DNA from: a virus
DNA: 20,561 nucleotides
Direction: 5' to 3' (one strand)
IMG/VR virus record: IMGVR_UViG_3300020185_004787
Location: 1-20,561 of that record
Numbering within the stretch: position 1 is the stretch's first letter; each line of letters opens with the position of its first letter. Below are positions 5,177 to 12,356 of this stretch, one piece after another. The notes below the pieces were generated by a model. That model saw only the letters and a list, made by a program, of their open reading frames with translations. It was not told the DNA's origin and made no database searches. The position numbers and the translations under genes were made by a program.

Positions 5177-7047
5177 TGGCTTGGGAAACAGGAAATCAAC
5201 TTTCGCGCAGAGGCGACGACGACTTTAACAAAAAACTTGGAGAGATTAAAGGTTTTATTGAAGAGAAGGAAGCTAAATTATTGTTGTATGAATTTTTAAG
5301 AGAAAATATAACATTCACTGCTGACTTGGTGAGCGGCGTGCAATTGTTTCCCTTTCAGCATATGGCAATCAAGGCTATGTTCGAGACAGATTACTTTATG
5401 GGCGTGTGGAGTCGGGGTATGAGTAAATCATTCACCACCGCAATTTATGCATATCTTGATGCGTTATTAAATCAAGGGGTTGAGATTGGTATACTTTCTA
5501 AATCATTTCGTCAGGCAAAAATGATCTTTAAAAAAATAGAAGATATTGCCAGCAAGCCAGGCGCTGCATATCTTTCACAATGCATCACACACAAATCAAA
5601 AAGCAATGATGAATGGTTGCTAGAAATTGGAAGCAGTAGAATTCGTGCATTGCCACTTGGTGACGGTGAGAAGCTTCGTGGTTTTCGTTTTCATAGAATC
5701 ATCATCGATGAGTTTGCGCTCATGCCCGAGCGTATTTATAATGAGGTTATCATACCATTCTTGAGTGTTGTGGAAAATCCAACACAACGAGAATCATTGT
5801 ATAATTTAGAAACCGATTTAATTGATCAAGGCAAAATGAGTGAAGATGATCGACACGTCTGGAAAAACAATAAACTTATAGCTCTTTCTTCTGCAAGTTA
5901 TAAATTTGAGTATATGTACAAAGCATATGAACAGTTTGAAAGTTTGATACGAAGTGGTAGCACAAAACAAAGCGAAGCTCATAGGGTAATAATGCAATTT
6001 AGTTATGATTGCGCACCAAAACAGTTGTACGATCAAAATCTATTGAGTCAGGCGAAGTCAACAATGAGTCAGAGTCAGTTTGATCGAGAGTTTGGATCGA
6101 TATTCACTGATGATAGTAGTGGATACTTTAAAACATCCAAAATGGCATCTTGTACACTCAAGGAGGGTGAGTCTCCGAATATAGAAGTTTGCGGTGAGGT
6201 TGGTGCAAAATATATTCTTGCATTTGACCCTAGTTGGGCAGAAAGTGAAAGCAGTGATGACTTTGCAATGATGGTTCTCAAATTGAATGACGACAAAAAA
6301 ATAGGAACTGTTGTTCACAGCTATGCACTCAGCGGAACAAATTTAAAACAACACATTTTTTATTTTTATTATTTGCTTACTCATTTTAATATTGTATCTG
6401 TTGTTGGTGACTATAATGGAGGCGTACAATTTATCAATGCATGCAATGAAAGTAGTTTATTCAAGAAAAACAAAATAAACATCAAGTGCCTAAACACAAA
6501 CTTTGATGATTTGGAACACTACCAAGATAAAATAATAGAAGGAAAGAAAGAATATAATTTAGAAGATAAAACAATTTGTTATCTGCGAAAGCCTACCAGT
6601 CAATGGATACGATTAGCAAATGAATTGTTGCAAGCAAATTTTGATCATCATCGAATCTTCTTTGCAAGCCGCGCGATTGACGATGCATACAATGAACAAC
6701 GCAACAAAAAGATACCCATTCAAGACATCAAGTTTCTGAGAACATCTCAGAGTTTAGAGCGTCAAACAAATGCTGCAAAAATGATCGACTTTGTGGAACA
6801 TCAATTTGACATGATGAATTTAATCAAGACACAATGTTCACTTGTTCAAATTACGACCTCTGCAAGTGGCACACAAAATTTCGACTTGCCACCAAGTTTG
6901 AAACGTCAAACAGGTCCCGAGAAAGCAAGAAAAGATAGTTATTCTGCATTAATACTTGGCAACTGGATGGTTAAATTGTATTATGATATGATGAACGCAA
7001 AAACACAGAATATTGATTATAGCTTTACTCCCATGTTTATAAAGTGA
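5176..7047 (+). CDS. terL: Large terminase subunit (packaging ATPase and nuclease)
   Basis: A 623-residue protein, normal length for T4 gp17-like terminases. The ATPase half shows the F-P-F-Q-H adenine-binding motif at 58-62, a Walker A variant W-S-R-G-M-S-K-S at 78-85 (K84), Walker B I-I-I-D-E at 175-179 and the coupling motif A-L-S-S-A at 236-240. The nuclease half shows F-D-P-S-W (D351), D361/D362, V-G-D-Y-N-G-G (D412) and a late K-D-S-Y-S-A-L (D587), consistent with an RNase H-like fold. It pumps DNA into the prohead and cuts concatemers. The start is in a TAATG overlap with the ERCC4 nuclease. It is followed after 17 nt by the prohead protease, with no portal gene between them, which is unusual. 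Confidence 0.92.
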   Translation: MAWETGNQLSRRGDDDFNKKLGEIKGFIEEKEAKLLLYEFLRENITFTADLVSGVQLFPFQHMAIKAMFETDYFMGVWSRGMSKSFTTAIYAYLDALLNQGVEIGILSKSFRQAKMIFKKIEDIASKPGAAYLSQCITHKSKSNDEWLLEIGSSRIRALPLGDGEKLRGFRFHRIIIDEFALMPERIYNEVIIPFLSVVENPTQRESLYNLETDLIDQGKMSEDDRHVWKNNKLIALSSASYKFEYMYKAYEQFESLIRSGSTKQSEAHRVIMQFSYDCAPKQLYDQNLLSQAKSTMSQSQFDREFGSIFTDDSSGYFKTSKMASCTLKEGESPNIEVCGEVGAKYILAFDPSWAESESSDDFAMMVLKLNDDKKIGTVVHSYALSGTNLKQHIFYFYYLLTHFNIVSVVGDYNGGVQFINACNESSLFKKNKINIKCLNTNFDDLEHYQDKIIEGKKEYNLEDKTICYLRKPTSQWIRLANELLQANFDHHRIFFASRAIDDAYNEQRNKKIPIQDIKFLRTSQSLERQTNAAKMIDFVEHQFDMMNLIKTQCSLVQITTSASGTQNFDLPPSLKRQTGPEKARKDSYSALILGNWMVKLYYDMMNAKTQNIDYSFTPMFIK

Positions 7048-7064
7048 GTGTACCTTTTGTTTAA

Positions 7065-8684
7065 ATGTCTAAAGAATATAAATACACAACAACTTTTGAT
7101 AGCGTAGTTTTCGCATCAAGTGATATTGAGAATTCAAATATCAGCAAAGCGTCCCTTGATTCACTCAAGCCTTTGATTCCTCAAAATATAGATCTTGACC
7201 GAAACATCGACCTGCTTGGCGTAGCTTTCAACGCAGCAGTAGTAAATAAATTTAATAAAAATGGAGACGGAATTGCCAGCGAAGCAGCTGTAGCAATAAA
7301 AGATTACTTCGTTCACAAGCCAACCAATATAGAGCATGATCGCGATAGAATTGTTGGACACATTGTATCTGCTGGATTTTCAAGATATGATGATTCATCT
7401 GAATTGATGAGCGATGATGAAGCTTTAATTACCGAAGGCGCTTACAATATCGCACTTGCCGCAGTAGTCTACAAAACAGCAAGTAAAGAGTTTGCTGATC
7501 TTGTGGTCAACTCAACTGATGCAGATAGCGATTATTATCAAACTGTTTCCACGAGTTGGGAAGTTGGTTTTAATGATTATGTAATCTCTGTTGGTGGAGA
7601 TGATCTTCACGAATCTACAATTGTTTCAGATCCTCAAGAGATTGAAGCATATTCTCCTTATTTAAAATCTTTGGGCGGAAAAGGAACATTGAAAGACGGT
7701 CGAAAAGTTAATCGCTTGATTGTTGGTGAGATATATCCATTGGGAATAGGTTTCACTTCCAACCCTGCGGCAGATGTAAAAGGTTTGGTCACTCAACAAG
7801 GTGAACCCAAGACTGCAGCATCCAGCAGAAATGAACCAATCGACAAATTAATAACAAAAAGTAAAAAAACTTCCCATTCCTCTCAGGAAAATGTACTAAA
7901 CAAAGAAACCAATAATAATACTATTATGGACAAAGACACAATCATAAATGAATTCCGAGCAGCTTTAGACGAAAAGCTTGGCAACCAAGATTTCTCTGAA
8001 GAGAGCGTCGCAAGCATCTCAAAAGTGTTTATCGAGGCTATCCGCGAGAAAGGCGAACAATACGTTGCTGATCTTGAAAAGGCTAAAGCTGAAAAAGACG
8101 AAGCTGTTCAGGCTCAAAATTCTCTTCAAGAGAAAATGGGCGAAGTTGAGCAGCAACTACAATCCACTCAAGAAAAGCTTTCAGCTCTCGAACAAGAGAA
8201 TACTGCTCGCGAATCTGAAGTTCGTTTCAATGCCCGCATGGAGTTGTTGAACGAAATCTATGACCTCGACGAAGAGGATTCCAAGATCGTAGCATCTGAA
8301 CTTACTGACCTTGACGAAACTGAAGAAAGTTTCGCTGGTTATCAAGAAAAGCTTGCCAAGGTTTGGAAACATAAAAACAAAGAATTTATCGCTGCCGAGC
8401 AAAAGGCATTCGAAGATCGCGTAGCTGCAGAAGTTGCAAAGCGTCTCGAAACAGTCGAAGCTGCGACAGAAGAAAAAACAGAAGTTGAAGTTGCACAAGC
8501 ATCCGAAATTCAAGAAGAGGTAGAAGCTACAGAAGAAACTTCCGACGAAGTATCTGAAGCTCTTGATTCTCTTGAAGTTGAAGAAGCTGCTGTAGTAAAC
8601 AACAACGAAAGTTCCTCCGAGGGAGACTCACTTCGTGATCGTCTTTCTAGGACTTTCAAAGAATCTGTTAAAATTTCATACTAA
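7065..8684 (+). CDS. Prohead protease fused to coiled-coil scaffold protein
   Basis: A 539-residue protein with two parts. Residues about 40-245 form the serine protease of prohead maturation: the conserved H91 in N-I-E-H-D-R-D-R-I-V-G-H-I and the serine strand Q-T-V-S-T-S-W-E-V-G-F (S162 or S164 as nucleophile). A polar linker rich in S, T, N and K (about 248-285) follows. Residues 288-539 are scaffold-like: a long E/K/Q coiled coil (about 318-375), a T4 gp22-like motif around F-N-A-R-M-E-L-L-N-E-I-Y-D-L-D, and an acidic tail ending R-L-S-R-T-F-K-E-S-V-K-I-S-Y. The scaffold directs capsid assembly and the protease then degrades it and trims head proteins. The start is ATG 7065 with no clear Shine-Dalgarno. 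Synonymous codon choice changes near residue 288, supporting separate expression of the scaffold from an internal start. Confidence 0.85.
   Translation: MSKEYKYTTTFDSVVFASSDIENSNISKASLDSLKPLIPQNIDLDRNIDLLGVAFNAAVVNKFNKNGDGIASEAAVAIKDYFVHKPTNIEHDRDRIVGHIVSAGFSRYDDSSELMSDDEALITEGAYNIALAAVVYKTASKEFADLVVNSTDADSDYYQTVSTSWEVGFNDYVISVGGDDLHESTIVSDPQEIEAYSPYLKSLGGKGTLKDGRKVNRLIVGEIYPLGIGFTSNPAADVKGLVTQQGEPKTAASSRNEPIDKLITKSKKTSHSSQENVLNKETNNNTIMDKDTIINEFRAALDEKLGNQDFSEESVASISKVFIEAIREKGEQYVADLEKAKAEKDEAVQAQNSLQEKMGEVEQQLQSTQEKLSALEQENTARESEVRFNARMELLNEIYDLDEEDSKIVASELTDLDETEESFAGYQEKLAKVWKHKNKEFIAAEQKAFEDRVAAEVAKRLETVEAATEEKTEVEVAQASEIQEEVEATEETSDEVSEALDSLEVEEAAVVNNNESSSEGDSLRDRLSRTFKESVKISY
7926..8684 (+). 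CDS. Candidate internal start: scaffold protein alone
   Basis: An in-frame ATG at 7926 (residue 288 of the fusion, MDKDTIINEF) lies just after the low-complexity linker and at the beginning of the scaffold part, giving a 252-residue product. Nested scaffold genes inside a protease-scaffold fusion are known, lambda C/Nu3 being the model. In my count, isoleucine codons go from 10 ATT, 5 ATC, 6 ATA before this point to 2 ATT, 7 ATC, 1 ATA after it, resembling the major capsid gene. No Shine-Dalgarno is visible upstream. Confidence 0.4.
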   Translation: MDKDTIINEFRAALDEKLGNQDFSEESVASISKVFIEAIREKGEQYVADLEKAKAEKDEAVQAQNSLQEKMGEVEQQLQSTQEKLSALEQENTARESEVRFNARMELLNEIYDLDEEDSKIVASELTDLDETEESFAGYQEKLAKVWKHKNKEFIAAEQKAFEDRVAAEVAKRLETVEAATEEKTEVEVAQASEIQEEVEATEETSDEVSEALDSLEVEEAAVVNNNESSSEGDSLRDRLSRTFKESVKISY

Positions 8685-8704
8685 TATATAGAAAGAAAAA
8701 AATT

Positions 8705-9316
8705 ATGGCAAAAAGAATACTACCATACCGTGACTACAGTGAACATGACGTTTTGAATTTGTTCTCTTTAGATACATCTACTGAAGCAGCTGGCTTTGCT
8801 GGTTGGACAGAAGTTGCATCTGGAGATCATGATTCTGGTGTTGTGGTCAAAGTAAAAACAGGTGAACTGCCCGGTGATCTGCCTGGTGGACTTAGTGAGC
8901 ATGCTTCTGGCGATGAGCTTAGAAAGTATCTCGGAGCAAGTCCAACAAGTGCACACATCGGATACAATGCATACCCCTATAACGGTATGACAGTTGAACC
9001 TGCTGGCGTTGGCGACGTGGCTGTTGGAATCACATTGCGTGAAACCTTGGCTTACGACGAAAATGGAGAAAAACTTCTCTATTACAAACAAAAATTGGAC
9101 GAAGCTCAAGCAGTTCTTCCCGGTCAAACAGTTCCTGTTTTGACAAGAGGGTTAGTTCTTCTTGATGTATCGGCTTTTGCAGCTGCTCCTAGTATTGGGG
9201 ATAATTTACAAATCTCTGCTACAGACGGCAAACTCGAAGGAGACGCTGCTGGAACATTGGGGTCTGTAATTGCAAAAAGCGGATCAGATAAGTTTCTCTG
9301 CAAGATCAGCTTCTAA
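8705..9316 (+). CDS. Head decoration-like structural protein
   Basis: A 203-residue protein with no transmembrane segment and a composition rich in G, A, V and D. The N-terminus M-A-K-R-I-L-P-Y-R-D-Y is followed by glycine-rich strands, and the C-terminal half reads as a beta-barrel (P-G-Q-T-V-P-V-L-T-R-G-L-V, then D-G-K-L-E-G and G-T-L-G-S-V-I-A-K-S-G), a pattern common in phage head fibre and decoration proteins. It lies 20 nt after the protease-scaffold and 18 nt before the major capsid gene, the classical position for a decoration or head-stabilising protein. Codon use resembles that of the capsid gene, suggesting abundant expression. Specific family not recognised. Confidence 0.5.
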   Translation: MAKRILPYRDYSEHDVLNLFSLDTSTEAAGFAGWTEVASGDHDSGVVVKVKTGELPGDLPGGLSEHASGDELRKYLGASPTSAHIGYNAYPYNGMTVEPAGVGDVAVGITLRETLAYDENGEKLLYYKQKLDEAQAVLPGQTVPVLTRGLVLLDVSAFAAAPSIGDNLQISATDGKLEGDAAGTLGSVIAKSGSDKFLCKISF

Positions 9317-9334
9317 GAAAGGAAATTTAATATA

Positions 9335-10480
9335 ATGAAAATTACTTTAGAAAAGACACCCGAGCAAGCCGAGCTTATCAAAGCTATGGCTTCGAAGAAT
9401 CGCGATGTTGCCTATGAAGCTCAAACTGCTTTGGCTGAATTTATCGGTCCAGTTTTGGCAGAAGTTGTTAATACAGCTCCTACAGTAAGCAACATGTTTA
9501 CTAGTCTTCAGTTCAACAGTGACGAGAGCCCAAGTATTCCTTTGGATCTTTATCACGACATTACTGACGAAGATTACATCCAAGTATGGAGTCAATCAGT
9601 TCCTGGCGGACTTCCTACCAACCAAGTTGCTCCATCACAAAGCGAACTTAAGTTCACAACTTATACTCTCGACAGTGCATTGAGTTTCGACAAGCGTTAC
9701 GCTTCTCGTTCCAGACTTGACGTTGTTAGCAAGACATTCACACGCATGGCTCAAGAAATTCTTCTTAAACAAGAAAAAACTTCTGCCAGCATGATCATGA
9801 CTGCTTTGGCTAATGCTACAACAAATAGCGAAAAACACGTTATGCGTTCTGCGCAAGCTGGACGTTTCTTGCTTTCCGATCTTAACAAGTTGTTCACCAA
9901 GGCCAAAAGAATCAACACTTCTTGGACTGGCGGAACACCTGCTGATCGTCGTGGACGTGGAATCACAGACATCTTGGTTTCTCCTGAAATCGTAGAAGAA
10001 ATTCGTGGTTTGGCTTACAACCCAGTAAACACAATTGGTGGAGCTGGTGGAGCACCAACAGCTGGTGACGGAATCGCAGGAACAGATACTATGCGTGACG
10101 CTATCTTCAATAGCGCTGGAATTCCTGAGTTCTACGGCGTATCCATTCAAGAGTACAATGAAATGGGTGATGGTCAAGCATGGAACAATGTCTTCAATAC
10201 ATCTGCAGGAACAACCACTTATGCTGACAACTATTCTGTTCAAGCTAATGGCGGAACTGCACAAGCATTCCAAGCTGGCGAAGAAATTCTTGTTGGTGTT
10301 GATCTCAGCCGTGAGTCTATGATTCGCGCAGTAGCTACCGATTCCGAGTCCGGAGATGAGTTTTCTCTCGTATCCGACGACCAATTCGTAACACGTCAAT
10401 CCAAGATTGGTTATTATGGTTCTCTTGAAGAGGGTCGCATGATCATCGACGACCGCGTATTACTTGGTCTTATCGTTTAA
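9335..10480 (+). CDS. Major capsid protein
   Basis: A 381-residue protein following scaffold and decoration genes. It has a helical, charged N-terminus (residues 1-45), an alternating beta/alpha pattern, and Ser/Thr/Gly-rich loops expected of an HK97-fold capsid subunit; it is shorter than T4 gp23 (521). Two L-A-E sites at residues 33-35 and 41-43 match the T4-type prohead protease preference (L/I-x-E) and could be where the N-terminal segment is trimmed (inference). Codon use is strongly biased: I count 13 ATC, 11 ATT and no ATA for isoleucine, in contrast to the AT-rich codons of surrounding genes, as expected for the most abundant virion protein. An intrinsic terminator follows the stop by about 30 nt. 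The upstream A-A-A-G-G-A is about 13 nt from ATG, long for a ribosome binding site. Confidence 0.8.
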   Translation: MKITLEKTPEQAELIKAMASKNRDVAYEAQTALAEFIGPVLAEVVNTAPTVSNMFTSLQFNSDESPSIPLDLYHDITDEDYIQVWSQSVPGGLPTNQVAPSQSELKFTTYTLDSALSFDKRYASRSRLDVVSKTFTRMAQEILLKQEKTSASMIMTALANATTNSEKHVMRSAQAGRFLLSDLNKLFTKAKRINTSWTGGTPADRRGRGITDILVSPEIVEEIRGLAYNPVNTIGGAGGAPTAGDGIAGTDTMRDAIFNSAGIPEFYGVSIQEYNEMGDGQAWNNVFNTSAGTTTYADNYSVQANGGTAQAFQAGEEILVGVDLSRESMIRAVATDSESGDEFSLVSDDQFVTRQSKIGYYGSLEEGRMIIDDRVLLGLIV

Positions 10481-10512
10481 TTTTAATTTAAAAATTAACG
10501 TTTTATAAAAGG

Positions 10513-10542
10513 TCCACCTCAGGAAACTGGGGTGGATTTTTT
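10513..10542 (+). terminator. Intrinsic terminator after the capsid gene
   Basis: Stem TCCACCTCAG (10513-10522), loop GAAA (10523-10526), and complementary arm CTGGGGTGGA (10527-10536) with one G-T wobble, followed directly by TTTTTT (10537-10542). The stable 10-bp stem with a GNRA-type tetraloop and U-tract is a textbook Rho-independent terminator and ends the head operon. Confidence 0.92.
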
Positions 10543-10545
10543 ATT

Positions 10546-10575
10546 TTATCAATTTACTATATATTAGTGTATAAT
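10546..10575 (+). promoter_or_regulatory. Sigma70-type promoter for the neck-gene group
   Basis: TATAAT at 10570-10575 with a 4/6 -35 (TTATCA, 10546-10551) and an 18-bp spacer. The predicted start is near 10582, and the following AAGGAAAAAGG supplies a ribosome binding site 8 nt before ATG 10600. It lies right after the terminator, so it would restart transcription for the next genes. A TATAAATT at 10592-10599, directly before the ATG, is similar to the T4 late core but too close to be a conventional promoter. Confidence 0.5.
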
Positions 10576-10599
10576 CCTACAAGGAAAAAGGTATAAATT

Positions 10600-11022
10600 A
10601 TGGCAAACAAAAAAACAACATCGAGCAAGTCTACTGCTTCCAAAAAAGCAACCGCAAAAAAGAAGAAAGTACAACTTGAGAATCTTCAACAAACAAACGG
10701 AAAAAGTTATGAAGACCAAGTCGCTAAGGCACGCGAGCTTGAAGATATTTTAGGGATTGCAAAGATCAATCCATTCAAAACAAATGACAAGCGCGTATTC
10801 TCTGACATGCTGCAAGACATGAATCTTACAGATTTACAAGCATTCGCGGTGAAGGTTGGAGTATTTCCAGCTGGCAATAAAACTGTTTTAAAGAACAAAA
10901 TCAAACGTGCATTTGATGCAAGTTTACATGGCAAGGGAAGTGTTCAAATCATGGGTGAACCTATGAAGCTTGACCCCAGCAACCCAAAACACAAAGAAGT
11001 TATTGACTACTTAAAGGGTTGA
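10600..11022 (+). CDS. Small basic protein with SAP-like domain
   Basis: A 140-residue protein. The first 28 residues are a Lys/Ser/Ala/Thr-rich tail (K-K-T-T-S-S-K and K-A-T-A-K-K-K-K), probably disordered and DNA- or RNA-binding. Residues about 70-108 (F-S-D-M-L-Q-D-M-N-L-T-D-L-Q-A-F-A-V-K-V-G, then a turn P-A-G-N-K and a second helix L-K-N-K-I-K-R-A-F) match the two-helix layout of SAP domains, which bind AT-rich DNA: L-x-D-L-x-x-x-A-x-x-x-G-x...G-x-K-x-x-L-x-x-K-I. The C-terminus is P-S-N-P-K-H-K-E-V-I-D-Y-L-K-G. It stands first behind a promoter, 1 nt before the next gene. It may be a head-associated or DNA-binding accessory protein; function unknown. Confidence 0.5.
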   Translation: MANKKTTSSKSTASKKATAKKKKVQLENLQQTNGKSYEDQVAKARELEDILGIAKINPFKTNDKRVFSDMLQDMNLTDLQAFAVKVGVFPAGNKTVLKNKIKRAFDASLHGKGSVQIMGEPMKLDPSNPKHKEVIDYLKG

Positions 11023-11023
11023 T

Positions 11024-11821
11024 ATGGCAGGAGATCCAGAAATTGTTTCGTTTGTAGAATCACTACCCAGTGGTTCTTCAAGTCATTTTGTAGACTTTCC
11101 AAGCGATTTTGCGACCGACCCATTAGTCACAACGTCTTTGCAAAATGATACAACATCAGAAATTGTACCATACATATTATCAAATGTATCTACTTCTGGT
11201 TTTTATATTAATTTTGGATCTCCTTTGAGTAATGACGATTATGATCTGAATGTTAGTGCTCAGGTTATAGGATCTCATTCGATTGGTGATGCTGCTGATT
11301 CATTTGTTCCAGGACAATACAACGGCACACAACTTGGCGTGCTTGCTACAAAGATATATGATGAAGAAATTGGCTTTCACACCTCAGGAAGCGCACGCAC
11401 AACAGAAATTGGATTGATTGCCAATTGGCTGGAAGGTCATCTTGGCGAATTAAACAATTTAATTTTTACTTCGTTTAGTGGTTATAGTCCAGACGGTTTC
11501 AATTTAGAGGAACAGAGTATCATTCGTGAATTGTATCTGAGTGAATACAACCGCAAAGCTCATCGCAGAGTATTGCGCGGAATTGATGGCAGCGATGGTA
11601 GCCCAGATTTTCAGGTTATTCGTGAAGGTGACTCAATGATTCAAAAATCAAACAAGAACGTAACCGCAAAAAGCTATCGAGAAGCCTATTTAGACTCTCA
11701 GGAGCGCGTCAAGAATCTTGTTTATGCATACAACCTATATGGAGCTAAGCCTAGTCAAGTATACGGCGCTGACGCGCCTGATACAACACAAAATACAGGC
11801 ATAAACGGATACTACAATTAA
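11024..11821 (+). CDS. Structural protein, H-type-lectin-like N-terminus and neck-like C-terminus
   Basis: A 265-residue protein. Residues about 8-80 are beta-rich and match the pattern of H-type lectin-like domains common in phage structural proteins: F-x-S-x-F-A-T-D-P-L-V followed by I-V-P-Y-I-L-S-N-V-S-T-S-G-F-Y-I-N-F. Residues about 105-150 contain helices with E-I-G-L-I-A-N-W-L-E-G-H-L-G-E-L-N, which I associate with head-tail connector or neck proteins of T4-like marine phages (from memory, not verified). The C-terminal third is charged (Y-R-E-A-Y-L-D-S-Q-E-R-V-K-N-L) with a flexible tail. An AAAGGG ribosome binding site lies about 5 nt before ATG 11024. A lectin-like surface role and a connector role are both possible; I favour a virion protein. 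Confidence 0.5.
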   Translation: MAGDPEIVSFVESLPSGSSSHFVDFPSDFATDPLVTTSLQNDTTSEIVPYILSNVSTSGFYINFGSPLSNDDYDLNVSAQVIGSHSIGDAADSFVPGQYNGTQLGVLATKIYDEEIGFHTSGSARTTEIGLIANWLEGHLGELNNLIFTSFSGYSPDGFNLEEQSIIRELYLSEYNRKAHRRVLRGIDGSDGSPDFQVIREGDSMIQKSNKNVTAKSYREAYLDSQERVKNLVYAYNLYGAKPSQVYGADAPDTTQNTGINGYYN

Positions 11822-11840
11822 AACAGTGTAATACATTATC

Positions 11841-12356
11841 ATGAGCGAAATTTCAGAAAGTAATTCTAATCCCAATAAAATCATCAAATCTCAATTGTTT
11901 CACATTTGGAAAAAAGCTAGAGTAATGTATGAGATGGTAAAGGATGATACAGAGCTAGAAGATTGGGTACGCAAGAGTGTGAATGAAGCATACGAAAACA
12001 TTGACAAAGCTTTACAATACTCTGAGTATGAGAAAATGTTTCCCACTCAAAAAGAGGAAGCTGAAGAAGATGAAAAAAGCAAAAACAATTATCTCAGCAA
12101 CCAAGACAAACGTTATCCAACTCCCGCCGCACAAGAAAGTGGAGATCAATTTATTACTCGCTGCATATTAGATGCAAACATGAAAAAACGTTATCCTATT
12201 CAGGGTGATCGTTTTAGTGCTTGCATGAGTATTTTCAATGAAAAGAAAAATGATACTAGCGAAGATCTTCACAACAATCCAGGCGAGAAGTTCGAAGATC
12301 CTATGGAAGTTAAAGATCCTGAACTTCCCAACCCTGTCAAACCTCTTCTTCCGTAA
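11841..12356 (+). CDS. Acidic hypothetical phage protein with a conserved C-terminal cysteine motif
   Basis: A 171-residue acidic protein, no signal or membrane segment. Residues about 15-60 are a helical bundle-like stretch; 65-85 is an E/K-rich linker. Residues about 103-131 contain D-Q-F-I-T-R-C-I-x8-R-Y-P-I-Q-x-x-R-F-S-A-C-M-S-I-F, resembling a short motif (F-I/V-x-R-C...F/Y-P-x-Q-x-x-R-x-A-x-C) I recall from head-morphogenesis and protease-associated phage proteins; the two cysteines may bind metal or pair. The C-terminus is D/E/P-rich. It follows the previous gene by 19 nt with no strong Shine-Dalgarno. The last 20 nt overlap the 3' end of the convergent Clp gene. Function not recognised. 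Confidence 0.5.
   Translation: MSEISESNSNPNKIIKSQLFHIWKKARVMYEMVKDDTELEDWVRKSVNEAYENIDKALQYSEYEKMFPTQKEEAEEDEKSKNNYLSNQDKRYPTPAAQESGDQFITRCILDANMKKRYPIQGDRFSACMSIFNEKKNDTSEDLHNNPGEKFEDPMEVKDPELPNPVKPLLP

Larger units (their letters stand above)
10481..10599. other. Intergenic region between head and neck operons
   Basis: The longest plus-strand gap (119 nt). It holds an AT-rich stretch with a short inverted repeat (TAATTT/AAATTA), the terminator at 10513-10542 and the promoter at 10546-10575. No further structure seen. Confidence 0.7.

Noticed and set aside
9635-10399. 254-codon open frame on the minus strand inside the capsid gene
   Set aside because: The protein is Cys/Ser-rich with no recognisable motif, and a strongly codon-biased gene commonly leaves an open antisense frame. 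There is no promoter or ribosome binding site for it.
10592-10599. TATAAATT before the SAP-like gene as a T4-type late promoter
   Set aside because: It abuts the ATG, so transcription would start inside the gene; the TATAAT at 10570-10575 is better placed.
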